A stretch of DNA of 64,000 nucleotides from Spirosoma taeanense (GCF_013127955.1 NZ_CP053435.1:868001-932000); one strand, 5' to 3'; shown: positions 55,071-64,000, counted from the stretch's first letter. Numbers and translations: made by a program. The notes: a model not told the origin generated them from the letters alone.

Positions 55071-56039
55071 ATGACCAATTTTCTCTCCCTTGCCGACGTT
55101 GCTGACCTCGATTCGCTGATTCAGTCCGGTCTGGCGGCTAAAGCCAATCCCTTCGCTGATCAGCATCTTGGCCGGAACAAAACTATCGGGTTGATTTTCT
55201 TTAATTCCAGCCTTCGCACCCGACTGAGTACGCAGAAAGCCGCTCAGAATCTGGGACTCAACGTCATGATCATGAACGTCGGGCAGGACAGTTGGGGGCT
55301 GGAAATGGAAGAGGGCGTGCTGATGAACGGCGACAAAGCCGAACACGTCCGGGAGGCTGCCGCTGTAATCGGTCGTTATTGCGACATTATTGGCATTAGG
55401 GCCTTTGCCGAGCTGAAAGACCGCGACAAAGATTATCGGGAGCAGGTCATGCACCAGTTTGCGAAGTATGCCCGGGTGCCTATTGTTAATCTCGAATCGG
55501 CTACCCGCCACCCGCTGCAGTCGTTGGCGGACTGTATTACGATTGAAGAAGCCCGCAACACGCCCAAACCGAAAGTCGTCCTGACGTGGCTGCCGCACTT
55601 CAAGCCCCTACCACAGGCGGTTGCCAACTCGTTCTCCGAGTGGATGAACGCCCGGGCCAATGCGGGGAAAGTAGAGTTTGTCATTACGCAGCCAGAAGGC
55701 TACGAACTAGCCCCCGAATTTGCTGGTAACGCCCGCGTAACGTATGACCGGGCTGAAGCCTTTGCTGGCGCCGATTTTATTTACGGTAAAAACTGGTCGT
55801 CCTACACCCAGTATGGACAGGTATTGACGCAGGACCCGTCCTGGGCCGTAACGATGGACGATATGCAGCGAACAAACGAGGGTAAATTCATGCATTGCCT
55901 GCCCGTTCGGCGTAATCTGAAGGTTTCGGATGCGGTGTTGGATAGTCCGCAGTCGCTGGTCATTGAACAGGCGGCTAACCGGGAATGGTCGGCGCAGGCC
56001 GTGTTGAAAGAAATTCTGCTTTCCTTAACTGGTCGTTAA
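55071..56039 (+). CDS. N-acylornithine carbamoyltransferase (Bacteroides type)
   Basis: A 322-residue transcarbamylase. The carbamoyl-phosphate loop is FFNSSLRTRLST (about residues 43-54) and the second site is MHCLPVRRN. It belongs to the AOTCase/SOTCase branch rather than to ornithine carbamoyltransferase: ESATRHPLQS and the NGDKAEH loop are diagnostic. In the Bacteroides fragilis enzyme the residue at position 90 is Pro and selects N-succinylornithine; AOTCase has Glu there. Here residue 90 is Ala, so the preferred acyl group is uncertain. argB follows six bases later. Confidence 0.92.
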   Translation: MTNFLSLADVADLDSLIQSGLAAKANPFADQHLGRNKTIGLIFFNSSLRTRLSTQKAAQNLGLNVMIMNVGQDSWGLEMEEGVLMNGDKAEHVREAAAVIGRYCDIIGIRAFAELKDRDKDYREQVMHQFAKYARVPIVNLESATRHPLQSLADCITIEEARNTPKPKVVLTWLPHFKPLPQAVANSFSEWMNARANAGKVEFVITQPEGYELAPEFAGNARVTYDRAEAFAGADFIYGKNWSSYTQYGQVLTQDPSWAVTMDDMQRTNEGKFMHCLPVRRNLKVSDAVLDSPQSLVIEQAANREWSAQAVLKEILLSLTGR

Positions 56040-56044
56040 TTGTC

Positions 56045-56854
56045 ATGCTAGACACCGATAATTCCATTATAAACAAGCTTATCGTTATCAAGATTGGGGG
56101 TAACGTCATTGATGATCCCGCTGCCCTGAAGCGGTTCTTAACGGCTTTTGCCAGCTTACCCGGTTCCAAACTGCTTGTGCATGGCGGAGGGAAAGTCGCT
56201 ACACAGGTCGCCGGTAAGCTGGGTATCGAAACGACAATGGTGGAAGGCCGCCGGATAACCGACCAGCCGATGCTTGATGTGGTAACGATGGTTTACGGCG
56301 GATTAGTCAATAAGCAGATCGTTGCCAAACTACAGGCGCTGGACGTTAATGCCATTGGTATAACCGGCGCCGACGCCGGCACGATTCTCGCTCACAAGCG
56401 TCCGGTGAAGGACATCGACTACGGGATGGTTGGCGATATTGAGGAAGTCAATTCAGGACAGATTCAATTTTTTCTGAGGCAGGATTTGACGCCCGTCTTT
56501 GCGCCCATTACCTACAGCGCAGCGGGTGATCTGCTCAATACCAATGCCGACACCATGGCTTCGGCCATTGCGGTCGATATGGTTCTTCACAACGAAGTAA
56601 CGCTGGTCTATTGCTTCGAGAAAAAAGGCGTTTTGGCGAACCCCGAAGATGACAACAGCGTCATCGCTGAGCTTACGCCCGCAGTTTACGCTGAATATAA
56701 AGCGGCCGGAACGATCAACAAGGGCATGATTCCCAAGCTGGATAATGCCTTTCGGGCGCTGGAAAAAGGAGTGGCGAAGGTAATCATCTGCCATGCCGAC
56801 GACGTATGTTCGGCGGTTGAGCAGGGCGCGGGAACGACGCTGAAATTGAGTTGA
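56045..56854 (+). CDS. argB: Acetylglutamate kinase family protein
   Basis: A 269-residue amino-acid kinase. The N-terminal nucleotide loop is VIKIGGNVIDD, LLVHGGGK holds the glycine loop, and NADTMASAIA and GTINKGMIPKL follow in the expected order. It phosphorylates N-acetylglutamate (or N-succinylglutamate in the Bacteroidota variant). The frame extends 20 codons upstream into the transcarbamylase gene, but ATG at 56045 gives a normal N-terminus. It ends the argD-argF'-argB operon. Confidence 0.94.
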   Translation: MLDTDNSIINKLIVIKIGGNVIDDPAALKRFLTAFASLPGSKLLVHGGGKVATQVAGKLGIETTMVEGRRITDQPMLDVVTMVYGGLVNKQIVAKLQALDVNAIGITGADAGTILAHKRPVKDIDYGMVGDIEEVNSGQIQFFLRQDLTPVFAPITYSAAGDLLNTNADTMASAIAVDMVLHNEVTLVYCFEKKGVLANPEDDNSVIAELTPAVYAEYKAAGTINKGMIPKLDNAFRALEKGVAKVIICHADDVCSAVEQGAGTTLKLS

Positions 56855-56892
56855 GTTCCTGGTGTTGGTTAAATCGGGAGGTGCCAAACCGA

Positions 56893-57426
56893 CTATTTAT
56901 CGGCCAGTAGATGAATAACGCGTCGGACGCCCATAAACCGACGCTGGTAATAGTCGGCGTGCAGATAATCGTAGCGGACGCCCCCGCTCCAGGCCGAATG
57001 AATGAATTTTACGCGGTCGCCAACGACTTCGGTAATCAGGCCAACATGCCCAATCCGGTTGCCTCCTGAACTATGGCCTTTGAAGAGAATCAGATCGCCG
57101 GGCTGCGCATCGGTTTTGTCAATGGCCTGGCCGACATTGCCCTGCGCTGCGCTGGAATGCGGTAACGAAATGCCGAAATGTTTGAAGCAGAAGCGCGTGA
57201 ACCCGGAGCAGTCGAACCCGCTTTGGGTGGTGCCGCCAGAACGGTAGCGGATACTGAGGTGTTGCTTGGCGAAGCTGATAACGTCGCTTACGAGCGGAAT
57301 CTGCTCATAGAACGATTTTTCAGTAGAAGTTACGGCGGGTACTGATTCAGTTACGGTGGATGGAGTCTGGGCTTGAACGATGCCAAACGAGACAGTAGCA
57401 ATTACTGTCAGGAGCATTTTCTTCAT
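56893..57426 (-). CDS. Secreted NlpC/P60 cell-wall hydrolase
   Basis: A 177-residue secreted hydrolase. A signal peptide covers about residues 1-20 (ending GIVQAQ). The catalytic Cys is in FDCSGF, the His in RIGHVGLI, and a polar third residue follows. The domain is one NlpC/P60 unit without repeats or SH3 domains. It would cut peptidoglycan stem peptides in the periplasm. It converges on argB across 38 bases with no clear terminator. Confidence 0.93.
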   Translation of the reverse strand: MKKMLLTVIATVSFGIVQAQTPSTVTESVPAVTSTEKSFYEQIPLVSDVISFAKQHLSIRYRSGGTTQSGFDCSGFTRFCFKHFGISLPHSSAAQGNVGQAIDKTDAQPGDLILFKGHSSGGNRIGHVGLITEVVGDRVKFIHSAWSGGVRYDYLHADYYQRRFMGVRRVIHLLADK

Positions 57427-57614
57427 TATAGAAATTGGTCAAATCCAAGTTAGGTTGGATAAAACTAAGCGATTGGGGAATAAATGCCAAATAAATGAGG
57501 AGGAATTTCTACACTTTTAATTTCAGGCTTAGTATGCCATTATGTTTACTGAATTGATAGTCAATAGGTAAGTAGATTTTTGGTTACAGAAATATATTGA
57601 ATTTTAATGTGCAT

Positions 57615-57664
57615 GTTATAAACAGCAAAGAGACCGTCCGGACGGTCTCTTTGCTGTTTATAAC
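57615..57664 (-). terminator. Perfect 50-base palindrome downstream of the outer-membrane receptor gene
   Basis: The 25-base left half (ending AGAGACCGTCC) is followed directly by its exact reverse complement, with no loop, so a hairpin of about 22 pairs can form. It lies 14 bases after the receptor gene stop. A T-rich end (CTGTTTATAAC) follows the GC core. The rest of the 57427-57614 spacer is AT-rich and shows no gene. Confidence 0.75.
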
Positions 57665-57678
57665 GAAGTGTCGGGTAA

Positions 57679-60650
57679 TTACTGATTACGTCGGAAACCA
57701 CCCTGACCCCGGCCCTGACGGCCATTGGTCCGATTGAAGGGATCCTGCGGGGGCGTTACGCCCGCTCCAAACCGACGTAAGTTATAGACGAAACTGATGG
57801 TGAAATATCGGTTTAGCACCCGGCTCTGCACTTCTTCCACGTACGTGTCGGTTACGTTCCGAACGATGCTCTGGTTCTGATTTAGCAGATCGAACACCTG
57901 AAGCCGTAGCTCACCCTGTTTCTGCTTGAACAACTGCCGGGCTAAAGCCACATTCCAGAGCGTAAACGACTGGTTATAGCTGCCCGTGCTGCCGCCGTAG
58001 TGGTTAAACGTCAGGTTCGTCGTGAACGTAAACCGGAGGGGTAGCTGATAAAATAAGTCCAGCGTGGCCGACTGGTTCAGGAAGGTCGTGTTCTGCTGCG
58101 GCTGGAGCGAATACCGGGCCGACTGAAGGTTAATATTCCCGGCCAGATTCAGATCCAGTTTTTCGTCAATGTTCGTGTTCAGGCTCAGGCCCTGGCCAAT
58201 CAGCCAGTTCTGAGCTAAATTGGGCTGGTTATTTACGAAGCTGGTACCCCGGTTGTAGGTCAGGTTGGTCGTCAGGTTCACGTTAACCCGCTGTTCATCA
58301 AACCGGATTGGTCGTCCCAGAACCAGGAAACCGTTCAGGGTGTAATAGCCATCCGTATTGACCGGCCGGGTCATCTGCGCGCCCGAACGGGTAAAGGTTG
58401 TCGAGTTCACAATCTTGTTATCCGTCCGGCTGACGTTTATCGAAGCAAATAAATTCCGGAAGGTTGTCGGCTCGAAACGGTTATAATTCAGTGACAGATT
58501 ATGGCTGAACTCCGGTTGCAGATCAGCGTTGCCAAGCCGAATGTTCAGCGGATTCGTATTGTCCGGAACGGGTTGCAACTGGTTGACCGATGGCGCGTTG
58601 ACGCGGGTTCGGTAATTCAGGCGCAGCGTCCGGTTCTTGGCGAAGTTATACGTAAACAGGGCGTTGGGCAGCAAGTTCGTAAACGTCCGGTTCAGGCTCG
58701 TGTCGCGGCTTAGATTGTTGGAACGTAAACCCGCCTGCTGAGCGTCGAAACCGAGGGCATAGGTGTATTTGAGCCGCCGGGTCTGCCAGGTCAGGCCGCC
58801 CCGGTTAGTCATGTAGGTGTTGACAAATTGGTTACTGAGTTGGGCATTCGGGCGGTCGTACTGCCCCGTAGCTTCATTGAAGTCGGCAACGGCCCGATTG
58901 GACGTATTGCGGTTGTTGGAAAGCATGTAGTGGAATTCGAGGGTCTGCCGCATGGATAGCGGTTCGGTATAGGAAACGTTGATGCTGTTCGTCATCGAAC
59001 GCGTTTCCTGCTCGTTACGCTGGTTGATCGTTTGTGCAAACAACCCGCCGGTTGCTGTCTGACTGCTTCCTGGCGTAGTGGTGCCCGAAATGGGAATATT
59101 GGGTTGCGCGAACGTATTGACCGATTGGTTGATTCCTTCGTTGTCCTGGTTGTTGAGCGACGTGTTCCAGTTCAGCGATACAGTGCGGCCCCGCTTCCGA
59201 AACTTGCGGAACAGCAGTAACGAGTTGTTGCCTGTGAACCCACTGCCCGTTGACCGGTAATTGGTGTTACTGGTGTTTACCGGTCCGCCCTGTCCGTCAA
59301 ACGTCTGTGACTGACTCTGATTCTGATAATCAGACTGGAGCCACGATAGGCTGGGAATTAGCCGAATCGTGGTGAGCGAGTCAATGCGATAATCGAGCCG
59401 GAGGTTAGCCCGGTGGTTGGTATTGCCGTTTTCGGAGCCATTCTGCCGGTTGGTGACAAAAGCAGAGTCGGCCTGGCTGGTCGATGTGCCGGTGCCATCG
59501 CTATTAGGAATGACGTTTTCCCGCCGACTGCGCTGGTCGGTCAGCGTGTTGGTATTTGATACGTTATAGCTGCTGACGACGTCTATCTTTTTGCCCCAGC
59601 CGTCGCGGTAGTTGATCCCCCCGCCCACGACTGCGTGATAGCGTTGTTCCCCACCTGACCCTGTCCGCCAAAATTACCGCCACCACCGCCCCCGCGAACG
59701 AGGTTTCCTCCCCGGGCATTGCCGCCCAAGCCCTGACCGCTGCCGCCGAAGTTACTGCCGAGTCCCAGGTCCTGCGCCGTAAAGCCCTGCTGGTTGATGT
59801 TATTGGCCATTCCCAGCACGGAGACCTGCTGCCCATCGTTGAAACGGTTGAGGCTGACGCGGGCCGAGTAGCGCGGGTCGTCCTGGGGCTTGGGCCCAAT
59901 CGCCAGGGATTGTTGTCCGAAACTGCCTTTCCGCTTGTCCCGCTTGGTGGTGATGTTGATGGTTTTCTCGCGGTCGCCGTCGTCCACGCCCGAAAACTGC
60001 GATTGTTCGGATTGCTGATCAAAAACCTGCACTTTATCGATAATATCGGCGGGCAGATTGCGGGTTGCCATTTTAGGATCGTTACCAAAAAACGGTTTCC
60101 CATCGACCAGCACCTTTTTGACTTCCTGACCCTGCGCCTTGACGTTGCCATCGCGGTCAACCTCCATACCCGGGAGCTTTTTGAGCAGGTCTTCAACCTG
60201 CGCATTTGGCTGGGTTTTGAATGAGCCGGCATTAAATTCCAGCGTATCGCCCTTGACGGCCATGGGTGCCCGTTCGCCCTGCACCTGCACTTCGGTTAAC
60301 GTCTGCGACTGGGCCACCAGATCCAGCGTACCCGCGTCGGCGGTTGGATTGTTGCTGCTAATGCTGATACGACGGGCTTTGCTGCGGTAGCCGACATACG
60401 TAACCAGGACGCGGTACTGGCCCTCCGCCACATTTTTGAAGACATACCGGCCCTCGCCGTCGGTAATGCCGAACGTAACCAGCGAAGAATCGCGGGCGAG
60501 TAGTAGCGATACTGAAGCTTCGAGCAGGGGCTGTCGGGTAGTTGAGTCAACCACTGCCCCCCGAATGATGCCGGGCTTGTCGGCATACGGCGATTGGCCA
60601 AACAGGCTGCCCGACAGCAAAGCGATTATGAAAACCAGAATCAGACGCAT
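57679..60650 (-). pseudogene. Outer-membrane TonB-receptor-like protein (OMP_b-brl_3), frameshifted at a C6 run
   Basis: Two frames together encode one protein of about 990 residues. The first (60650 to about 59617) has a signal peptide (ending LFGQ), a carboxypeptidase-like regulatory domain (IIRGAVVDSTTRQPLLEASVSL) and a plug with VDGKPFFGNDPKM; the second (to 57679) is the long beta-barrel ending with a Gly/Arg/Gln-rich tail. At 59617-59622 the plus strand has CCCCCC; a seventh C would join QSWAGG to INYRDGWGKK in one frame. The barrel type matches OMP_b-brl_3 receptors that handle exported ligands. Either a pseudogene or a sequencing error. Confidence 0.85.
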
Positions 60651-60687
60651 AAGAGGAGGAGACTGAACAAATCCGCGCGACGTAAGG

Positions 60688-61584
60688 CTAATTTCGGCCC
60701 GGGAATGGCATATTGGTCATCATCTTCTGCCGGAAATCGGCCATCGCTTTCCGGCGAATCTGCTCCATCTCGGCAGCGGCAATAGGTTTAGCGTTTTTAG
60801 GCGGCTGTACGCTCGTTTCGGGAACGGCCTCCAGAGACACTTTGGTTGCCTTGAACGACTCCTTATCTGATTCAATCTGCAGCACCACACCGGCCGGTGG
60901 CGTCAGATCGGCCACGGGCGAGTACGTAAAGGGTAGATCGGTCGTGTACCAGACGGTGTATGTTTCTTCGGCCGCATCGTTGCCAGTTGCTGGGGCCGCT
61001 CCGTTACCCCGCATCCGGCGATTAGGTCGGCGGGTAGCGGTGGCTTTATGGCAGAGATAACCCGCAATTTTCTTGGTTTTATCGGACGTTTGCCAGCCTT
61101 CGGGCGTGGGCATCGGGCGTTCGGTTTGGTACATCTGGGTCACTGAATCCTGTTTGATCGTCATGACCTCAATGCGTTTGTGGCCAGCCAGATCCAGAAA
61201 GGATTCCTGCTCAATCGGAAAATTCATTCGGCGATTCTGGGCGGGCCGGGGTGAGTCGCCGGGGCCGTCCATCGTCATCTGGCGAACCATATTCTGGGGC
61301 CGGTCGCGTTCTTCTTTGGCCATGTTACCGGCAAAGACCAGTTTCTGCGTAAAGGATATTACGTCGGGCATACCTTCGGGCGCATCGGGTGCCCCCGGAC
61401 TACCAGGCCTGACTTCCTGCCCGTTGATTACCATGCGCATCTGCGACCGGTCGATCTGGCGCATACCTTCGTAGGTAATCCGGCCCGACAGGCGGTTTGC
61501 TGGCCCGGCTCCGGTCGTCTGGGCCTGTATAGTGCTGCCGGTGAGTAAGCCGGCCAGAAGTAGGGTGAGCGTATATCGGTTCAT
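60688..61584 (-). CDS. GLPGLI family protein
   Basis: A 298-residue secreted protein (signal ending STIQAQ). It shows the GLPGLI family plan: RLSGRITYEGMRQIDRS at the N-terminus, a central QESFLDLAG segment, the KIAGYLCHKATA core with a Cys, and YTVWYTTDLPFTYSPVADLTPPAGVVLQI near the end. The family is restricted to Bacteroidota and its role is unknown. It lies 37 bases upstream of the OMP_b-brl_3 receptor gene in the same direction, a frequent pairing. ATG at 61584 gives the signal. Confidence 0.9.
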   Translation of the reverse strand: MNRYTLTLLLAGLLTGSTIQAQTTGAGPANRLSGRITYEGMRQIDRSQMRMVINGQEVRPGSPGAPDAPEGMPDVISFTQKLVFAGNMAKEERDRPQNMVRQMTMDGPGDSPRPAQNRRMNFPIEQESFLDLAGHKRIEVMTIKQDSVTQMYQTERPMPTPEGWQTSDKTKKIAGYLCHKATATRRPNRRMRGNGAAPATGNDAAEETYTVWYTTDLPFTYSPVADLTPPAGVVLQIESDKESFKATKVSLEAVPETSVQPPKNAKPIAAAEMEQIRRKAMADFRQKMMTNMPFPGRN

Positions 61585-61706
61585 CGCTGTAAGGAGCGTT
61601 TTACAAAGTAAAAGTTGCATAAAATTTCAGGCATCAGATTGATAATTTGTTAAAAGCCGTTAAACGAGTACCCAGTCGGCAAATTCGACCGGCGAGTGCC
61701 TGTTCT

Positions 61707-62462
61707 ATGCTTCCGCAACGTATTGTTTCGCTCGTGCCTTCCCAGACAGAACTGCTCATTGATCTGGGTCTGGATAAAGAGATTGTGGGTATTACTAAGT
61801 TCTGTATTCATCCAGCCGACAAGGTCCGGGATAGGGCCATTGTAGGCGGCACCAAGACGCTGCATCTTGACCGGATCAGGGTGCTGGAGCCTGATCTGAT
61901 CCTGGCCAATAAAGAAGAAAATACACGCGAGCAGATTGAGGAGTTACAGCGCCAGTTTAGGGTTCACGTAACGGATGTAAATACGTTGGTCGACGCGCTG
62001 AATATGATTCGCGAGGTTGGCGAACTGACCGGTAAACGCGAGCAGGCGGAGCAACTGGTTCGGCAGTTGACAGCGTCATTCGACCAGTTGCCGCAACCGG
62101 GTCAGAACCAGCCTGCCGCGGCCTATTTTATCTGGCGGAAGCCTTACATGGTAGCGGCCCGGGCAACGTTTATTGACGCGATGCTCGAAACGGCGGGCTT
62201 TCGGAATGCCTTTGCCGATCGGACGCGCTACCCCGAAGTAACACCCGCCGACTTGCAGGCTGTCCGACCGGATTTGATCTTGCTGTCGTCGGAGCCGTAC
62301 CCGTTTACGGAAAAACACATTGCCGAATTGCAGAGTATCTGCCCGTCGGCGCGGGTGCTGGTGGTTGATGGAGAGCTATTTTCGTGGTACGGAAGCCGGC
62401 TGTTGCGGGCCGCCGATTATTTTAGGAACTTACAGGGCCAAATTGCCCGGTTAACCTCCTGA
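61707..62462 (+). CDS. BtuF-like helical-backbone metal/cobalamin-binding protein without signal peptide
   Basis: A 251-residue protein of the periplasmic binding-protein fold of the BtuF/FepB type: RIVSLVPSQTELLIDLGLDKEIVGITKFC at the start, GGTKTLHLDRIRVLEPDLILANKEEN in the first half and VRPDLILLSSEPYPF in the second. No signal peptide or lipobox is visible, from either the ATG at 61707 or the longer TTG form. There are no adjacent permease or ATPase genes. It may be a cytoplasmic relative that handles a cofactor or metal. The ligand is unknown. Confidence 0.82.
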   Translation: MLPQRIVSLVPSQTELLIDLGLDKEIVGITKFCIHPADKVRDRAIVGGTKTLHLDRIRVLEPDLILANKEENTREQIEELQRQFRVHVTDVNTLVDALNMIREVGELTGKREQAEQLVRQLTASFDQLPQPGQNQPAAAYFIWRKPYMVAARATFIDAMLETAGFRNAFADRTRYPEVTPADLQAVRPDLILLSSEPYPFTEKHIAELQSICPSARVLVVDGELFSWYGSRLLRAADYFRNLQGQIARLTS

Positions 62463-62503
62463 ACGTAATAGAGAATCTGCGCCCGGCAAACACCTTTTTG
62501 CAA

Positions 62504-63541
62504 ATGACCAGCCCGTCAACTCCGCATACGCTCTCCATTGCATCGGTTAACCTGATTTTATTCGCAGCCCGGCAAAGGGGAGCCGATCCGGATGCGCTCG
62601 CCCGCAGCGTTGGCCTGGACCCGGCCCGGCTTGGCGATCCCGATGGACGTATTCCCATCCGGCAGGTGCAGGACCTCTGGCGCGAACTGGTGACCGTCAC
62701 CGGCGACCCGAATATTGCCCTGAAACTGGGCGAGATGATTAATCCGGTTGCCGTGGGTGTGCTGGCCTACGTCATGATGCACTGCCCAACGCTGGGCAAA
62801 GCACTCGATAAGCTCTGCGAATACCAGGACATCGTTTGTGAGGGTATTCAGACGGTTGGGCGACGCGATGGCAATGAGTTCATTCTGTTGCTATACGTAA
62901 CGAGCCCGGATATTATTTACCCGACCTACGCGCTGAACTCCGAGCTGGCAATTTACCAGTCGGCGTTTCGGGCGCTGACGGGACGGGCGATTACGGCTAA
63001 CGAAATCTCGTTTGGCTACCCGCGTCCGGTCGATACGTCCGAACATGAGCGCGTGTTCGCCCCGGCCCGCCTTACGTTCGATGCCGATTGTACCACGATG
63101 ACGCTCGATGCGTCCCTGCTCGACATCCCGATTCTGAATGCGAACCCCAGTCTGTTTCCGCTGTTTGAGCAGCACGCCAACGCCCTGCTTCAGAAACTTC
63201 CAACGGCCCGATATCAACAGCCGTCGCTGGCGGCACGCGTGAAAGGGGAAATCATCGCGCTGCTCAAGGGCGAAGAGCCGACGCTGGCAACCGTTGCCGA
63301 CCGACTGGCTATGGGCGTCCGGACGCTCCAGCTCCACCTCAAAGACGAAGGCGTTACGTATCAGCAACTACTAGACGATGTTCGCCGGGATCTGGCCGTT
63401 AAGCACCTACGCGAAGCGAACCTGAGCACGACCGACATTGCTTATCTATTGGGTTTTGCCGAGCCAAGCGTGTTTTTTCGGTCGTTCAAAAAATGGACGG
63501 GCGTTACGCCGGGCGCGTTTCGACTGGGGCAGGTGGCCTAA
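62504..63541 (+). CDS. AraC family regulator with Arabinose_bd-type sensor domain
   Basis: A 345-residue regulator. The N-terminal half (about residues 10-190) resembles the OruR/Arabinose_bd domain of VirS-like regulators, and the C-terminal 100 residues form the AraC double HTH, with LATVADRLAMGVRTLQLHLKDEGVTYQQLL and NLSTTDIAYLLGFAEPSVFFRSFKKWTGVTPGAFR. It probably binds a small molecule and controls catabolic or envelope genes. Its stop directly abuts the stop of the DUF4260 gene with no base between them. Confidence 0.9.
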   Translation: MTSPSTPHTLSIASVNLILFAARQRGADPDALARSVGLDPARLGDPDGRIPIRQVQDLWRELVTVTGDPNIALKLGEMINPVAVGVLAYVMMHCPTLGKALDKLCEYQDIVCEGIQTVGRRDGNEFILLLYVTSPDIIYPTYALNSELAIYQSAFRALTGRAITANEISFGYPRPVDTSEHERVFAPARLTFDADCTTMTLDASLLDIPILNANPSLFPLFEQHANALLQKLPTARYQQPSLAARVKGEIIALLKGEEPTLATVADRLAMGVRTLQLHLKDEGVTYQQLLDDVRRDLAVKHLREANLSTTDIAYLLGFAEPSVFFRSFKKWTGVTPGAFRLGQVA

Positions 63542-63886
63542 TCACAGTAGGTCTAAACTCGTGTGTTTAAAGCTGTCGAAGTACTTCAGGCCGTAGCCCG
63601 CCATCCGGTCCATGCTGGAGTGGGCAAACAGGATAATGCCGGTCAGCATCAGGTAGGGGTTATGCGTTAGCAGGCCCAGCAGCCCGATCAGAATACCCAG
63701 AGCCTTGTTATGGACAAGGTTATAGAAGACAGCTCCAACGGCAGGATTCACCAGATAGCCAAGCATACTCAGGTCGGGCAGGAGCAGCAGGACCGGAAAC
63801 CACCACCAGGCAAAGGGCAAATAGGTGAACAGAACGATACAGCCCAGGAACTGAGCCAATTCTTCGAGTTTTAGCAGCGTTTTCAT
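63542..63886 (-). CDS. DUF4260 domain-containing membrane protein
   Basis: A 114-residue protein with three to four hydrophobic segments. The DUF4260 pattern is visible: LLKLEELAQFLGCIVLF at the start, then WWWFPVLLLLPDLSMLGYLVNPAVGAVFYNLVHNKALG, and HSSMDRMAGYGLKYFDSFKHTSL at the end. No catalytic motif is recognised. Function unknown. Its stop abuts the AraC gene stop. Confidence 0.88.
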   Translation of the reverse strand: MKTLLKLEELAQFLGCIVLFTYLPFAWWWFPVLLLLPDLSMLGYLVNPAVGAVFYNLVHNKALGILIGLLGLLTHNPYLMLTGIILFAHSSMDRMAGYGLKYFDSFKHTSLDLL

Positions 63887-63908
63887 GAGGTTGATTGAAC
63901 GTAAAGAA

Positions 63909-64000
63909 TTACGATAAAGCGAAGGAACTGGTCGCCAATGAAGGCGTGAAAGAGCGCTTTAGCTGGTGCTCTGCGAACCACGTCAGTGTTTCGGTCAGTG
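63909..64000 (-). CDS. Possible 3' end of an unidentified gene
   Basis: The leftward frame is open from the window edge to a TAA at 63909-63911 and encodes about 29 residues (including TETLTWFAEHQLKRS). The text looks protein-like, and its place 22 bases upstream of DUF4260 fits an operon. A rightward open frame also crosses the edge, so the call is uncertain and no family can be named. Confidence 0.3.
   Translation of the reverse strand, partial: LTETLTWFAEHQLKRSFTPSLATSSFALS

Noticed and set aside
57427-57614. AT-rich spacer as a small gene
   Set aside because: No frame with a plausible start and protein-like composition was found; it is probably a promoter and leader.

Overview
The window is a chromosomal stretch of a Bacteroidota bacterium, most likely a Cytophagales member of the Spirosoma type. 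This rests on GC-rich DNA with genes that rarely show strong Shine-Dalgarno sites, Bacteroidota -7 promoter boxes (TAnnTTTG), a GLPGLI protein beside an OMP_b-brl_3 outer-membrane receptor, a transcarbamylase of the Bacteroides N-succinylornithine type, and a lone DUF4260 protein. The genus is an inference. No rRNA, tRNA, CRISPR array, insertion sequence or prophage was found.

Region 1 (1-9.3 kb): the end of a hydroxypyruvate-isomerase-like gene, a single-domain glycogen-binding protein, a pnuC-nadR-like NAD salvage pair, and a rightward run of sugar-related genes (Gfo/Idh/MocA dehydrogenase, SDR, ROK kinase, SIS isomerase, GNAT). A phytanoyl-CoA-dioxygenase-like gene and a MetE-core methyltransferase follow. 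Region 2 (9-18.4 kb): central metabolism, namely an IscA-type carrier, methylmalonyl-CoA epimerase, sucA-sucB, then leftward eno, an FtsB/DivIC-like gene, a low-molecular-weight phosphatase and gpmI. Region 3 (18.4-28.2 kb): a membrane-anchored sensor of unknown type, an M1 peptidase, an isolated nuoC, a redox-dead TlpA-like protein, a BASS transporter, Ppx/GppA, rpsU and a XerC/D recombinase.

Region 4 (28.2-33.6 kb) holds an ebo cluster split in two: eboA is separated from eboB-eboC by three opposite-strand genes, and eboD, eboE and eboF do not follow. Region 5 (33.6-40.6 kb): a secreted nucleosidase, a GH1-like hydrolase, two esterases, and a metY-metX unit led by a SAM-I riboswitch. Region 6 (40.6-44.4 kb) is a glycan locus whose GT2 gene is frameshifted. 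Region 7 (44.5-57.4 kb): a Kir channel, LD-carboxypeptidase, M42 peptidase, clpP, clpX, two tandem paralogous lipoproteins, an argD-argF'-argB operon and an NlpC/P60 hydrolase. Region 8 (57.6-64 kb): a frameshifted TonB-receptor-like gene with its GLPGLI partner, a BtuF-like protein, an AraC-type regulator and DUF4260.

Two themes cut across the window. First, two envelope genes are each broken by an apparent one-base loss in a C/G homopolymer, which suggests sequence error or slippage. Second, hairpins without a T-tract, several built from short repeated words, sit between co-directional genes (LMW-PTP/gpmI, eno/divIC, sucA/sucB, xerC/eboA, eboB/eboC, metY/metX, argD/argF'). Ordinary T-tailed terminators are also present. 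The hairpins may be processing or attenuation elements and are the best candidate here for something not yet described.
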